Assembly (NCBI RefSeq): GCF_026151205.1 | Contig: NC_087073.1 | Span: 20,364,837-20,428,836 of the forward strand | Origin: Bolinopsis microptera | Lineage: Eukaryota; Ctenophora; Tentaculata; Lobata; Bolinopsidae | Length of the DNA: 64,000 nt | Reading direction: 5' to 3' | In this document: piece after piece, positions 52,743 through 64,000 of the stretch | How the letters are laid out: each line of letters opens with the position of its first letter | Position numbering within the stretch: the first letter of the stretch is position 1 | Notes under the pieces: generated by a model | Seen by the model: the letters and a program-made list of their open reading frames with translations, nothing else | Databases searched by the model: none | What the model was told of the DNA's origin: nothing | Translations under genes and position numbers: made by a program

Positions 52743-55700
52743 ATGATGAAAAGTGAGGGTGTTCATTTTCCCGTCGAGACAATCAGATCAGCACTAAGCA
52801 AGTTTAATAAGAAGAATGACAACAGCGACTCCAGCAAAAAGGTTATTTTTGTGCCAGTCTAGGGCAGGTCGTTTATTAATATCTCACAATACTTGCTTAC
52901 AAATCTTGCTGCCAGCTTAGCAGCCAACCTTGAGGATAATAATAATAACCTCACTCACTCAGTTCACTAACTTATAATTATAATTAACAACACACTACTA
53001 ACACCACTCAGGTAGCCCTGTTATCACACGATGACTCAGCTGACTCGGGAGATGAGTCCTACTGTGAAAAGAAGAACCTGCTGCTCCGTGACGTCACTCT
53101 TGGAGACTTGTCAGATAAGGAAGTGAGGCCGTGTTATCAGGAGGACACTGATAGTGATGTTTCTGATGATATCTTCAATGAGCGGGTTAGATACATTCTT
53201 TATCATGAATAGTGACATGGCACTTTGCCAAGTTTCTGTTCATTTTGGGATTATGAGTTCTTTGCTACCTGGAATATTCCCACGCATTGGAATTTCCCCC
53301 CGTCTTATTGCCGTTTAATCCAAAACACTAGACACTTAATGAGTTAATGGTAAAAATGCTTTGATCTTTTAAGAGTTACTAAACTTGATTGATAAATTTC
53401 GGGGGAAAATAGCAAAGAACACTTAATGCTTTAATAGTAAAAATGCGTTGATTTTTTAAGTGGTTACTAAACTTGATTGATAACTTTCGGGGGAAAATAG
53501 CGAAGAATTTAAATAAATTAAATCTGCAAATACAAGCTGGTAGAAATCGTTTAGCGTAAGTATTTTTCTCAGTATCATACTGTTAACTTGAGGAGGCCGG
53601 AGTTTTTTACCTTGTTCCTTGTGCGTCACAGATACCGGTTAGTTAGGCCACATACCATATTCTTATTTCACTCCAGCCCTGATGATATCTTGTTACAGGA
53701 CAATGTTACCGCCCTGAGGGACTACTGCAAGACAGCTACAGATATATCACACGTAAGTCCGCACCGGTTCCATACTTCCATACATCATGTCATGTTGTAT
53801 TACTTATTAGAACAGAATATGTAAGTTCACTTTACTGTCACATGTAATTTTTGAAGATCATTTCTGAGAATCGCAAGTTGCTCTTTCATAAATTAATCCA
53901 CAGATGTTTAAACTGTGTCAATGTTTCGTTAACAACCTGCTGAACCAGAGTGTTTAATGTTGACTGTCTCGGGCTCTGATACTACCGGTATCTGAGAGCC
54001 AGTATCTGAGAGCCAGTATCTGAGAGCCAGTATCTGAGAGCCAGTATCTAAGAGCCGGTATCTGAGAGCCAGTATCTGAGAGCCAGTATCTGAGAGCCAG
54101 TATCTAAGAGCCAGTATCTGAGAGCCAGTATCTAAGAGCCGTTATCTGAGAGCCAGTATCTGAGAGCCAGTATCTGAGAGCCGGTATCTGAGAGCCAGTA
54201 TCTGAGAGCCAGTATCTGAGAGCCAGTATCTGAGAGCCAGTATCTGAGAGCCGGTATCCAGCTCTCTATGCACATGGTACTTACCATGTAGTGTGTATTA
54301 TACTGCTCAGCTACAACTTATATGCATATTAGAATTTGTATTCTTCTCGCAATCAAGCTTAGCGTATTATACAGACTCTCAGCCAGGAGTCCTCATTATG
54401 ATTATGTTTACTGTCATTTACTTGAGCTCTCTTTTCTCCTGGTAAGCTTGTTACATGTAGTTATGATACATGTTCTATACAGACTTGCGCTTTCCTCGAG
54501 CCCTACTGTATCAAAATTACCTATTAAAACTGGATTGTACTTGCGTCATGCTGGCCCAGTTTTGGAGCACTAGTTTTATCCGCTTTTTGTTTGTAGTGTC
54601 GCCGTTGTTCGATAAGTAGACTGGTCACGCCATCAAGCAGGAAAAACTGCCAATACACGTTTGTTTACATTTTCAGCTCTCGACTGAAAACATTTCACTG
54701 TGTGGAGATATACAAGTGTGTACTCTCTCTCTCTCTCTGTATTTATTGATAGCCTACTTTAAGTTATGAGGCAGTTGTTTGTTTCGTGATTCTTGGTGAC
54801 GTGGCTACTTTATTGGCTATTCGAGGAGGACACTTTTAAATGAACGAGGAGGATTTTAATGAGGAAATCGCAGCGCTCCTCCCTCGAGAACTCGATACTT
54901 ATTCGGTAAGAATAGATCTGTACGATCTGCCAATATTTGAATATTGGATTTTGATCTGGATCTGGCACACGGCCAGCATGTGTGCTCTAATTTATAGCAT
55001 CCTCTCACTTTAGCTTTTTTGTTTGACTGAAGTGATACTTATGGGTTGAATGCGATCAAAGGCAGCATATAGGTGCGGTGGGTGCGAAATCGCATTATTG
55101 ACCTAATACCGCGTTTTTTTGCACAATCGGCCGCTATTCGTTCTATCAGATTTGTGCAGTATGTGCACTTGGTACTGCTGTCAGCTACGTACATTGTACA
55201 ATGTACAATGAGATAAGATTGACATTGAAACTTCTATATACCGGGACTCTCGGGGGAAACGAAAGTGCATGGTATAGGAAAAACCCTGTATACCCTGTAT
55301 ACCCTGTATACCCAGTATACCCTGTATACCCTGTATACCTTGTATACTGTTTAGCATGGCTCACAATCCCTCACTCAATCTGTAGCTCTCTGAATAAGTT
55401 GAGGTACGTGATGATTACAAATATATCTTCAACGGCCAGGTAGCGCAGTTGGTTAGCCAGCTTTGCAATCGTGAGGTTGCGGGTTCAAATCCCACTGCCT
55501 GCCTGGTCGTGGGGTGAGTGTCGTTGACATTCAGCTAAGGATCGTGAGTGGTCTATGCAGCCCCCCGGTCTACTCAGCCGAATACTCGAGAAATCGGGTG
55601 TGAGGGTTAAATGAGGAGCTGCACATTGCAGCAAAGTCTCGGGCGAAGAAAGTATGGTACACACTACCTTAACCGTCACTGGCTAAAAACAAATCCTTCG

Positions 55701-58700
55701 GCTTCCTGTAATTGGCTGGTTGCACTTGTGTAACAATATGGCTGTTGGAATACTCCGAAGTAAAATAAGTGTCTAGATTGTGAGATGAAGCGTTCTGAAT
55801 CCAGAAAGACCCGAGAATTCAACATTCTCAGTTTAGAGACAAGACACCCAAACAGTTGATCAGTTATAGTATGATGATGATGAAAATCTAAAATATATAT
55901 ATGGCTACAATGAGCATTTTAACAACAATATTAATTTCATCCTAAAATGTGGCATGTACTAATGTTAAATCCGTTATAAGTAGAGGACGTACTTAACAAA
56001 CTTCTTATCGGCCATGAAACCCGGAAAACTGTGTTGCTGTTAAAAGATAAGCAGCGTTATCACTCAGAAATCAACCCAGTTATAAACAAATTTGATAAAG
56101 GAGTGAGAGGGGGCCAAGTTTAAATTGTCTATTCATCACAATTTGATGGATCAGTTGTTACTGGTGTCTGGTGAATGGTGATACGTATCCTAGTAGTTTT
56201 AGTCGTCGATAACCCGCTATATGATGCGGTGAAAGTGATATGGATTTCTTTACCTTTTTCTTAGTAAGTCCTGTACCGCTACTTTTGATTGCTGAACCTG
56301 TCGAGACATTGTTCGTGTCTTCTACTGATTTAGCTTGACTGTAAACTTAAACATTCTTGATCATTTATAACCATATATATTATAACAATAATTGTGGGTG
56401 GCGTCGTCTGCTTACAGTGCTCAATCGGCAAGCTGAGAGCTAGATACAAAATGAAACGACCGGTTGAGTCAGACAAATGTTTCAATCATGATACAAAATC
56501 ATGATATCATCAGTGACAACTGAGGTATAGGAACTAAAATTGAAATTACAAAGCTAAATATTAACATAAACATTCACTCGTGAAACAATACTAGGGGTTA
56601 GATATATGAGTCATTAGATAATGACTTTCATTTCATTTTGTATATTATAACAATATATAATAAGTGAATGTAATTGATTTGATGTGAACGCTGGCTAAGG
56701 CACCACGACATGGAATTGAATATTCTAAGCACCGTATTCATAATCTTTAGTTGGACAATACTCTGGTATAGTGGTATCATTCCACAAAGGCCACAAGATA
56801 TTGATTCACATTTCACAGTCAACAGTACCTCTTTAGACCAAATTTGCTCTTGATCTGCAGCCCGAATTACCCAAGTCAGTATACCTTAGTGCAAGAAATA
56901 TAGGCGGCAAGAATATAAGGCGCTAGAAATTAAGGCGGCAAGAAATTAAGGCGATATTTTTTTCGGAAAAAATACGATTTTTGATCGCAAATTTGGTTAT
57001 AGTTTTGGTCGAAATAGTGTCAATTTTATTCTTTTATCAGTCTATAAAGCATAGAAATCTGTTTAAAAATACGATATATTGGACATTGGTCACATAAAAA
57101 CTAAATGGTGCATGCACATTATATTTATAGTGATTGCTGTTCTGTCGTCTAAGTTTATAATTTTAAATTAGGTAGACATCCACTACATCAGCAAACTGCA
57201 AGTCAATTGGTATATTCATTGCATTTGACAAAATGATAGTGCACATTCTGTACGCGGCAAGGAATTTTTATGTATGTATACTACATATCATCATTAAAAT
57301 TAAAAATTTCTTATGAAAAAATCGCAAGAAAAAAAATTAAGGCGGTTAGAAATTACGGTGGTCAGATATTAAGGCGGCAAGAAATTAAGGCGATTTTGTC
57401 AGAATCGCCTTAATTTCTTGCCGCCTATATTTCTTGCACTAAGGTAATTACAAAGTAACCTGTTCTGCGTCTGACCACTGATTTGATAACTATTATCAAT
57501 CCACGCAATCCATAATCAAATAACCATCTCTCTCACCTGTACCATCAGCTGCACCACGTGTCACGTGAACAGTAAGCTAGAGCACGTGTCACGTGAACAG
57601 TAAGCCAGAGCACGTGTCACGTGAACAGTAAGCTAGAGCACGTGTCACGTGAACAGTAAGCTAGAGCACGTGTCACGTGAACAGTAAGCTAGAGCACGTG
57701 TCACGTGAACAGTAAGCTAGAGCACGTGTCACGTGAACAGTAAGCTAGAGCACGTGTCACGTGAACAGTAAGCTAGAGCACGTGTCACGTGAACAGTAAG
57801 CTAGAGCACGTGTCACGTGAACAGTAAGCTAGAGCACGTGTCACGTGAACAGTAAGCTAGAGCACGTGTCACGTGAACAGTAAGCTAGAGCACGTGTCAC
57901 GTGAACGGTAAGCTAGAGCACGTGTCACGTGAACAGTAAGCTAGAGCACGTGTCACGTGAACAGAAAGAAGCCACCAGGTACTGAGATAGTCAGCCCTTG
58001 TTTTATGCAATGGAGCTCAGGCTAAATTTATTTATGTCTACCGCAGCGGTTTTCATATTTTAGTCCGTGTTGCATGAACAGGTGCGAATTCTACTTACTC
58101 TACGTAAGGATGGTGCTATCCATTCAACATAATGTACCAGTCTTCATTGGGTATGCCTGGACTGTGCTAGTTTTAGCTCTGTAGTGCATCATCTTCAATC
58201 TTCATAACTTATGATTTAACGAGAAAAGCGACACAAAATCTCCGAAAGTTTTTTGATATCACGTGTCAATGCTTCTTGTATCAGAAATTGAGCAAAGAGC
58301 AATACATTTTGATTATATTATTATTATATTATTACTAGATGAATAACTACTCATCACTTTAGCACTCAAATATCTATATAAAGTGTGCATTGTCGTTGTA
58401 GGATTATTCAAGACCTTGATTTTTGGCAAAATCCAAGAACTATGGGTGAAAAACTAAACGTTTAACTTTGACAAACATACTTCACTAGTAACCCTATTTC
58501 GACAGAATAATTTAGAGACAGTAGCTTTGACCTTATTTGGCAGATGTGTCATTGTGTCATGTCCAAACTTGATTCAGATTACATACAACCAACTTTACAA
58601 CCTTTGCGAGATGATTTGATGACTATCATAGTATTGTAGATGATATAACGTGATGTGTTAAGTGACAGATTGGAAGTCCCTCAGTCCCTGTCGTCATGAA

Positions 58701-59390
58701 ACGGTATATATTATACTGGTCAGAGAGTAGATAATGCCATACATAATAATATAATCTATTATAATATATCATTATCTATAGTTAGAATCAAAGACTGCAC
58801 CACACAACACGTCCCATTACTCTAGAACCTTGTGTACTGTAGTGTGTGTGACCCAATACGTGACCCAATACGTGACCCAAAACGTGACCCAATACGTGAC
58901 CCAATACGTAGCCCAATACGTGACCCAATACGTGACCCAATACGTGACCCAATTATGCCTGATCCTCAGATCTTGTGATCCATGACCCAATCGCTGGTGG
59001 TATTAAATAGACTCGCAAAGCGTTACATACTGTCTACGTATCAGCTGGGGTCTCAATCACAAATAAAACAAAGAGATTTGGCTATATTAGCTGTATTAGG
59101 TCCCCCTCAGCCCTCCATGAGGCTCTTTACACGTACATGTTGTGCAAAGGTTACACTAGCGTAAACATCTTCAAACTTTCTCAGTCCCCTAGGCTAGCTT
59201 ACATAATGATACGACTATTATATGTTATTTATGAGTTATAACAAATGAAAGATTTTATAAAATAACTACTTTATAAAATAACTACTTTAATCAGGACGTT
59301 TGTGATTCGCCTGGAGGAAGCTGTCGAGACGAGGAAGCAGAGAGGGTATCAAACAGATCGGAGACACCGGAGACACTGTCCTCAAACCAG
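52743..59390 (+). CDS. Unrecognised acidic protein gene, 5' exons with two alternative starts
   Basis: Exons with GT-AG borders, all phase 0: 52743-52841 (starts MMKSEGVHFPVETIRSALSK), 53012-53185 (VALLSHDDSADSGDESYC, later EDTDSDVSDDIFNER), 53699-53752 (DNVTALRDYCKTATDISH), and 59295-59390 (DVCDSPGGSCRDEEAE to LSSNQ). A separate first exon at 54840-54905 (MNEEDFNEEIAALLPRELDT, with a stop TAA just upstream) also ends in phase 0 and could splice to 59295, giving an alternative start. The protein so far is acidic and rich in Ser/Asp, with no recognisable domain, and probably continues beyond the window or into the microexon at 62221. The first ATG has a second ATG directly after it. The exon chain is well supported; linking exons across the 5.5-kb gap to 59295 is inference. 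Confidence 0.55.
53333..53507. repeat. Tandem duplication, about 95-bp unit, two copies
   Basis: Both copies share ACTAAACTTGATTGATAA and TTTCGGGGGAAAATAGC. They lie in the intron between exons 53012-53185 and 53699-53752. Confidence 0.75.
53988..54256. repeat. 14-bp minisatellite, about 19 copies
   Basis: Unit TATCTGAGAGCCAG with occasional CCGG or TAAG variants. It lies in the intron region 5' of the alternative first exon at 54840. Confidence 0.95.
55065..55140. repeat. Diverged end of the hAT-like family
   Basis: GCATATAGGTGCGGTGGGTG followed by a CGAAATCGCA segment matches the left end of the element at 15770 (GCACATATTAGGTGCGATGG). No right end was found, so it is a solo or decayed end. 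Confidence 0.55.
55282..55348. repeat. 9-bp tandem repeat, about 7 copies
   Basis: Unit CCCTGTATA. The 9-base period keeps a frame open and encodes YPV repeats in a spurious ORF (55201-55443). Confidence 0.9.
55434..55685 (+). mobile_element. tRNA-derived SINE
   Basis: The head has an A box TAGCGCAGTTGG (55441-55452) and a B box GGTTCAAATCC (55492-55502), with tRNA-like spacing of about 40 bases. The clover leaf is imperfect, and about 180 bases of non-tRNA sequence follow, so it is a SINE and not a tRNA gene. It lies in the intron of the plus-strand gene. No poly-A tail or target duplication could be fixed. Confidence 0.75.
56884..57444. mobile_element. TA-flanked MITE (mariner-like)
   Basis: Inverted ends CCTTAGTGCAAGAAATATAG (extended by GCGGCAAG) are flanked by TA (56882-56883 and 57445-57446). 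The motif AAGAAATTAAGGCG recurs near both ends, and the right end holds an extra hairpin (57372-57428). It is 561 bp and non-coding. Confidence 0.8.
57555..57964. repeat. 28-bp minisatellite, 15 copies, 30 E-boxes
   Basis: Each unit begins CACGTGTCACGTGAACAG and ends with TAAGCTAGAG. It therefore carries two CACGTG cores, the second within the palindrome TCACGTGA, a site type bound by USF/MITF/TFE-like bHLH-ZIP factors. Copies are almost identical. It lies between exons 54840-54905 and 59295-59390. Confidence 0.95.
58848..58955. repeat. 12-bp minisatellite, 9 copies
   Basis: Unit GTGACCCAATAC with a few substitutions. Confidence 0.95.
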
Positions 59391-59722
59391 GTCAGTTGTA
59401 TTAGAGACACTTTCCTCAAACCAGGTTAGTTGTATTAGAGACACTGTCCTCAAACCAGGTTTGTTGTATTAGAGACATTGTCCTCAGACCAGGTAAATTG
59501 TATTAGAAACACTGTCCTCAAACCAGGTTCGTTGTAATAGAGAGTTCTCAAACCAGTTTATTTGTATCAGAGACCCTGTCCTCAAACCAAGTTAGTTGTA
59601 TTAGAGACACTGTCCTCAAACCAGGTTAGTTGTATTAGAGACACTGTCCTCAAACCAGGTTAGTTGTATTAGAGACACTGTCCTCAAACCAGGTTTGTTT
59701 TCCTTAGATACACTGTCTAACC
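59371..59722. repeat. 34-bp minisatellite that copies an exon end and splice donor
   Basis: About 10 units derived from the 3' end of exon 59295-59390 (GAGACACTGTCCTCAAACCAG) plus the start of its intron (GTTAGTTGTATTA). Almost every unit repeats CAG followed by GT, so the true donor is followed by a ladder of look-alikes. Reading on in the exon frame reaches a stop after about 13 codons. Confidence 0.9.
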
Positions 59723-60585
59723 AGGTAATCTTTGTGCAGCGTCTAGCATTATTGATCATCCGCTTTGTTTAGAATAAATCTGAGATGGCGTCTTTAAACA
59801 ATTTCCAACTATTAGAAAATTAAAGCTCCATATTTTAAACTCAGTAATCTTCTCTGTGTGCAGTACGGCCTAAGCTGTATTTTAAGAAGTTGTTTATGAA
59901 CAAAATTTCTCTCGATTTTTCCAATTCCTAATAGAATCTTGCCTGCAGTACGTGTACCACTTTGTGTGTAATTTATGGGAAGTATATTACATAGTAACAC
60001 AATTATATCCAGGATGATAGCATGGCTCTTAAACACAGGTATAATTAGGTTATTGTGTGCGACGTGATAATCATGAGATTTGGGAAAATTACCTGATTTC
60101 GTGGCTTGCTTTATCTAGGACCCGATTTTATACTTGCATATAATATACTCGTTTCCTTGGAACACTGTATCGTTAAATCTGACAACTTTTTCTCCTTGAT
60201 ACCCTAATCTACCACTGCTTAAATGAATTGCTGCATTGCTTGCTCTGCAATTGTTAAATATCTAAACTGCTCAGTTTTATCATGGTTATACTAGTTCCTT
60301 CCTGTTTATTCTATTTCTACCTCTAATCTACTTATAATATATTATATCGTATTAATACAATAGTAAGTGTGAGTTGGCGCGTGTTCACACCACCTTTTGT
60401 TATGTTCGCTGTTCCGGTTTGAACTATAAAACTAACATATGCTTTGAAGTGTGTATCTCAGCCAGTTGAACAGTGTTAGTTACTGTACTGTTTGTATTTT
60501 TTGCTGAAGTTTTGGGTCTCCTGTTTTGAAGTAGCTCTTATCTGGATTGTTAGTGGGTCCGGATAGATTTCGAGACACTAACATT
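59723..60585. other. Intron-like sequence, nothing recognised
   Basis: AT-rich sequence between two minisatellites; no ORF, exon or repeat end is supported. Confidence 0.4.
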
Positions 60586-61336
60586 AATCTATACTGAAGT
60601 ATGAAGTACAATAATATTAATCTATACTGAAGTATGAAGTACAATAATATTAATCTATACTGAAGTATGAAGTACAATAATATTAATCTATACTGAAGTA
60701 TGAAGTACAATAACATTAATCTATACTGAAGTATGAAGTACAATAACATTAATCTATACTGAAGTATGAAGTACAATAATATTAATCTATACTGAAGTAT
60801 GAAGTACAATAATATTAATCTATACTGAAGTATGAAGTACAATAACATTAATATACTGAAGTATGAAGTACAATAATATTAATCTATACTGAAGTATGAA
60901 GTACAATAACATTAATCTATACTGAAGTATGAAGTACAATAATATTAATCTATACTGAAGTATGAAGTACAATAATATTAATCTATACTGAAGTATGAAG
61001 TACAATAATATTAATCTATACTGAAGTATGAAGTACAATAATATTAATCTATACTGAAGTATGAAGTACAATAACATTAATCTATACTGAAGTATGAAGT
61101 ACAATAATATTAATCTATACTGAAGTATGAAGTACAATAATATTAATCTATACTGAAGTATGAAGTACAATAATATTAATCTATACTGAAGTATGAAGTA
61201 CAATAATATTAATCTATACTGAAGTATGAAGTACAATAATATTAATCTATACTGAAGTATGAAGTACAATAATATTAATCTATACTGAAGTATGAAGTAC
61301 AATAATATTAATTTATTCAAGTATGAAGTTATATAA
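60586..61336. repeat. 33-bp minisatellite, about 22 copies
   Basis: Unit starts AATATTAATCTATACTGAAG and continues TATGAAGTACAAT. Because the period is 33, the minus strand stays open and encodes a hydrophobic 11-residue repeat (ILLYFILQYRL), interrupted once near 60850 by a shorter unit. Confidence 0.95.
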
Positions 61337-62220
61337 TATTAATTTATGCAAGTTCCACCCTGCTTCACTACTGAAACCTCGCTTTGTATGGTTTTGATAT
61401 ATCATCCCATGTTAGGATTCCTTTCTAAGCAGATAACGATAAAACCTCCCCAACACACCATACGCCATTAAATGTGATTCAGAGTATTACTTTGTTTAAA
61501 ATATTTCTCTATTTCCGGTATATAGAGGTGCCCAAAAATACAGTACACACCGTTATATTAAATACAGTACACACCACACTGTAATATTAAATTTGATCTC
61601 ATCGTCTTGTTATTTGTTTTGGTTATGAAATTGCAGCGTCCTATTGAGCACATGTTGCGTTGATTGCATATATGCGATTTCAAAACAATTGTGTTTAACT
61701 AGGATATATTAGGATGCTCTCTGAGATTTCAGTAGATCCCGAACGGTCTAGATGGTTTTATTCGGTGTTTTGGTTTATATATACGGATACTCAAACGGGG
61801 GATGCTGTTCTATTTTTAAATCAGCGCTTTCTGTTTTTAACTTTTTTGGTGTTGCTATGCTTCTTTTTTCGTATAATTTAATTCAAGAACAAAGTTTTCA
61901 GCACCGAGATGACCATAAAAGTATTGATTGCCCACCCTCAGTATCTTATCAATCATATTATTGCTGACGATACATTTCACTAGACACGCACACTTTATTA
62001 ACCCAAACAAGGACGAACACCATTACAGCACCAATTCTCGTGTCGGGTTGACTTCAACAAGAGCTGCTATGAGGGCTGCAGCTAGTTCAACAATATTTTA
62101 ATACAAAGATTGGACGACCAAGCTAGCGGCTTTATAATATGAATTTATTCCTTCAGAAATAAGAGCGCAGCTAGTTGCCAGTTTAATGTTTATATATTTA
62201 GTGTTCCTTTGTTTCTTCAG
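61337..62220. other. Intron-like sequence, no exon supported
   Basis: AT-rich. The open frame at 61752-61967 is hydrophobic but has no start context or splice support. Confidence 0.4.
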
Positions 62221-62235
62221 ACAGCCCAAAAAAAG
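62221..62235 (+). CDS. Candidate 15-nt microexon (TAQKK)
   Basis: A strong acceptor (TTTGTTTCTTCAG) is followed by 15 bases and a donor GTATAT. Its phase (0-0) fits directly after the exon ending at 59390. Five residues only, so chance occurrence is possible. Confidence 0.25.
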
Positions 62236-64000
62236 GTATATTTTTGATCAATAAGTCTTTCTTTTAGGACACACCTTTTCAATAAGACAAATTAGTTCCA
62301 AGAAAATAAGAACAATAGGGCACGTGGTCTGACCTATTATTAAAGTTGGGTCGTATCAAAAATCCACATTTATATTTAAACATTTTCGATTAAACTAAGA
62401 AATTAGTCAGTTCTCTACGTTAGTTTTACGTGAACTCCCTCTCACACATGCAAGATAACTGGTCGAGACAGTCAGTTTTGTGAAGTACTCAATTTCTGAG
62501 TCCTGTCAATTCTAGCTGCCAATATTTCTGAGATGTCTAACTTAAATCAGTAGCATTATCCCTTTACACGGCATGTCATGTAGCACTCACCATTGAAACA
62601 CTAGCAAAACAGTAGGTTCTTCTGTACGGAGCCAGGCACAGAGGGGAGTTTTGCAAATGTTGTTTTGCAACCTTGTAACCAGAGAGATGCCCCGGCACCC
62701 TCATAAATGTTACAGTGTTTTGAAATCTTGTAACCGGAGAGATCCCCCCTCACAAATGTTACAGTGTTTTGAAATCTGGTTACTGGAGAGATGCCCCCAC
62801 GTTATAACGGGAGAGATGCCCCCCAAAAACTCTCAGATCATCCTTTAGGTACTCAAACAGCTGAGTAGATCTCAGGTTATGGGCAGTAACAATACTCGTG
62901 ACTTTATGATCCGACGGAAGTTTTAAGTCAAGATAACTTTCTGCTGTTTTCTGACAAATATGCATAAAGACCATTTAACAAATTCTAAATTCATTTACCC
63001 AAATTTATTTGTTGGGTCAAGAACTATTCCTGAAAAAATCAGAAAACATTAGAATTAATTGCCGGCTCCCAGAAATCCCTTTTTGGAACCCTCTAAAATG
63101 CAAAAATTTGTCAAAAATGTGTCAAAAATGTGTCAAAAATGTGTCCTAAGATAAGTGTCATAAGTGCTTTGTCAGAAAACGCCAGTTCTAATATAGCCAA
63201 CAGTCATCAGTCAATCATTCTGTGTTGTAGATATATGTTCATGATATAAATTTAATCATATTATAGGGCGAGCGAAAGCCCCGCTCCACTTTACATGTTA
63301 TTTCTAGTTGTTTCCTTGACTCTGTAACATAATTTGCTGTTGTTATGATATTGAGCGCATAACATGCACCTTCGACACACAATAGTTGAATAGTTCGTAC
63401 AGTACAGTTTCCTGCAACTTCTCAGTTCTCAATATACCTCAAATACACTAGCTAGTAGCTACAATATGTACAGGCTTTGACCTAGTGCAAATGTTACGAA
63501 ATAGCTGTATAATTTACAGATTAGGAGGTGATTGAATATTCATAAGAGTCCTCCGCAATCAATCCGTTACTATTTAAGATCTCTGAAGACAACGAATCGC
63601 AGATTGTTCTCGAGTTGTGGCACTAGGCTACATGTAGCTTACACAAATGTAAGCCACAGAATTCAATCACTAGCTGTAACAATTAGTCAGCTATTTCGGC
63701 AACCAATCGTATAATAGTTTCGATTACGATACATATATATATATATGTATTTATAGCATTTATTTGTGAGCGATTCTTTTGTTTCGGATGCTTCAGGGTT
63801 GGTGGTTTCGTGAAAATAGTAATGCGGGTACGAGATGCAGGAAGTATGTGTTGATGGATAGGGTTCATAATATAGGCCTTTTAGATATCCTTAAGTCAAA
63901 ATGAACCCTCCCAAATTATTTTACCCTCGCTGTCATTTCTAATCGACAAGTTTCTCAATTTTCTTTTGAATAAAATTTATTATTAAAACATCTTATGACG
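62236..64000. other. Intron-like sequence to window end
   Basis: It contains a roughly 60-bp tandem repeat, about three copies, at 62655-62822 (shared words GAGAGATGCCCC and TTTTGAAATCT), and a short GTGTCAAAAAT repeat near 63113-63142. No exon is supported. Confidence 0.45.

Noticed and set aside
53988-54256. CRISPR-like array
   Set aside because: Direct head-to-tail repeats without unique spacers in an animal genome; it is a minisatellite. The same holds for the arrays at 13016, 57555 and 60586.
55434-55505. tRNA gene
   Set aside because: A and B boxes are present but the acceptor and anticodon arms do not pair properly and a SINE body follows.
60480-61320. Two minus-strand ORFs of 122 and 166 codons
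   Set aside because: They are read-through of the 33-bp minisatellite, whose period is a multiple of three; no start context, splice sites or non-repeat coding sequence support them.

Overview
This window is an AT-rich piece of an animal nuclear genome. Most genes are split by GT-AG introns, there is an intronless rhodopsin-type receptor, a 17-exon TRIM37 orthologue, non-LTR retrotransposons of CR1/L2 and RTE type, several families of inverted-repeat DNA transposons, a tRNA-derived SINE and many minisatellites. The protein content and repeat style suggest a marine invertebrate, perhaps a cnidarian; that placement is an inference from general resemblance and the species cannot be named from the sequence alone.

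Layout. 1-7958: no convincing gene, two short perfect hairpins and simple repeats. 7959-27599 (minus strand): TRIM37, a RING/B-box/coiled-coil/MATH ubiquitin ligase, rebuilt here as 17 exons whose phases all join in frame (671 codons). Its introns carry a TTAA-flanked MITE (10030-10622), micro- and minisatellites beside splice sites, a 3.3 kb hAT-like element with an 8-bp target duplication (15770-19041) that itself contains a foldback element, traces of a four-helix membrane-protein gene that the hAT-like element interrupts, a complete intronless GPCR on the opposite strand (21660-22703), and an unrecognised cysteine-rich ORF (22924-23403). 28152-28483: a small MITE. 28791-34500: a tandem pair of 2.85 kb repeats, each with a long minus-strand gene resembling 2-oxoglutarate/Fe(II) oxygenase-type proteins but lacking the expected metal ligands; one copy is intact (850 aa), the other has a one-base frameshift. 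34800-42300: a retrotransposon graveyard (a CR1/L2-like LINE split by a polyadenylated insert, a TA-flanked element, two copies of a retroelement-type C-terminal domain, an RTE fragment). 42433-44247 (minus): the last four exons of a gene with a probable PTB-like domain. 46839-49195: a near-perfect palindromic transposon with 768-bp arms, an 8-bp target duplication and head-to-head transposase fragments. 49655 onward: a repeated 67-bp hairpin sequence, then several kb with no gene. 52743-59390 (plus, possibly to 62235): an unrecognised acidic protein gene with two alternative first exons, embedded among minisatellites, a SINE, a TA-flanked MITE and an array of 30 CACGTG E-boxes. 59400-64000: intron-like sequence with long minisatellites.

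There is no operon-like organisation. The main cellular genes (TRIM37, the GPCR, the PTB-like gene and the plus-strand gene at 52.7 kb) show no obvious functional link. The most unusual items are the degenerate oxygenase-like tandem pair, the palindromic transposon with scrambled transposase pieces, and minisatellites that multiply splice donors or E-boxes.
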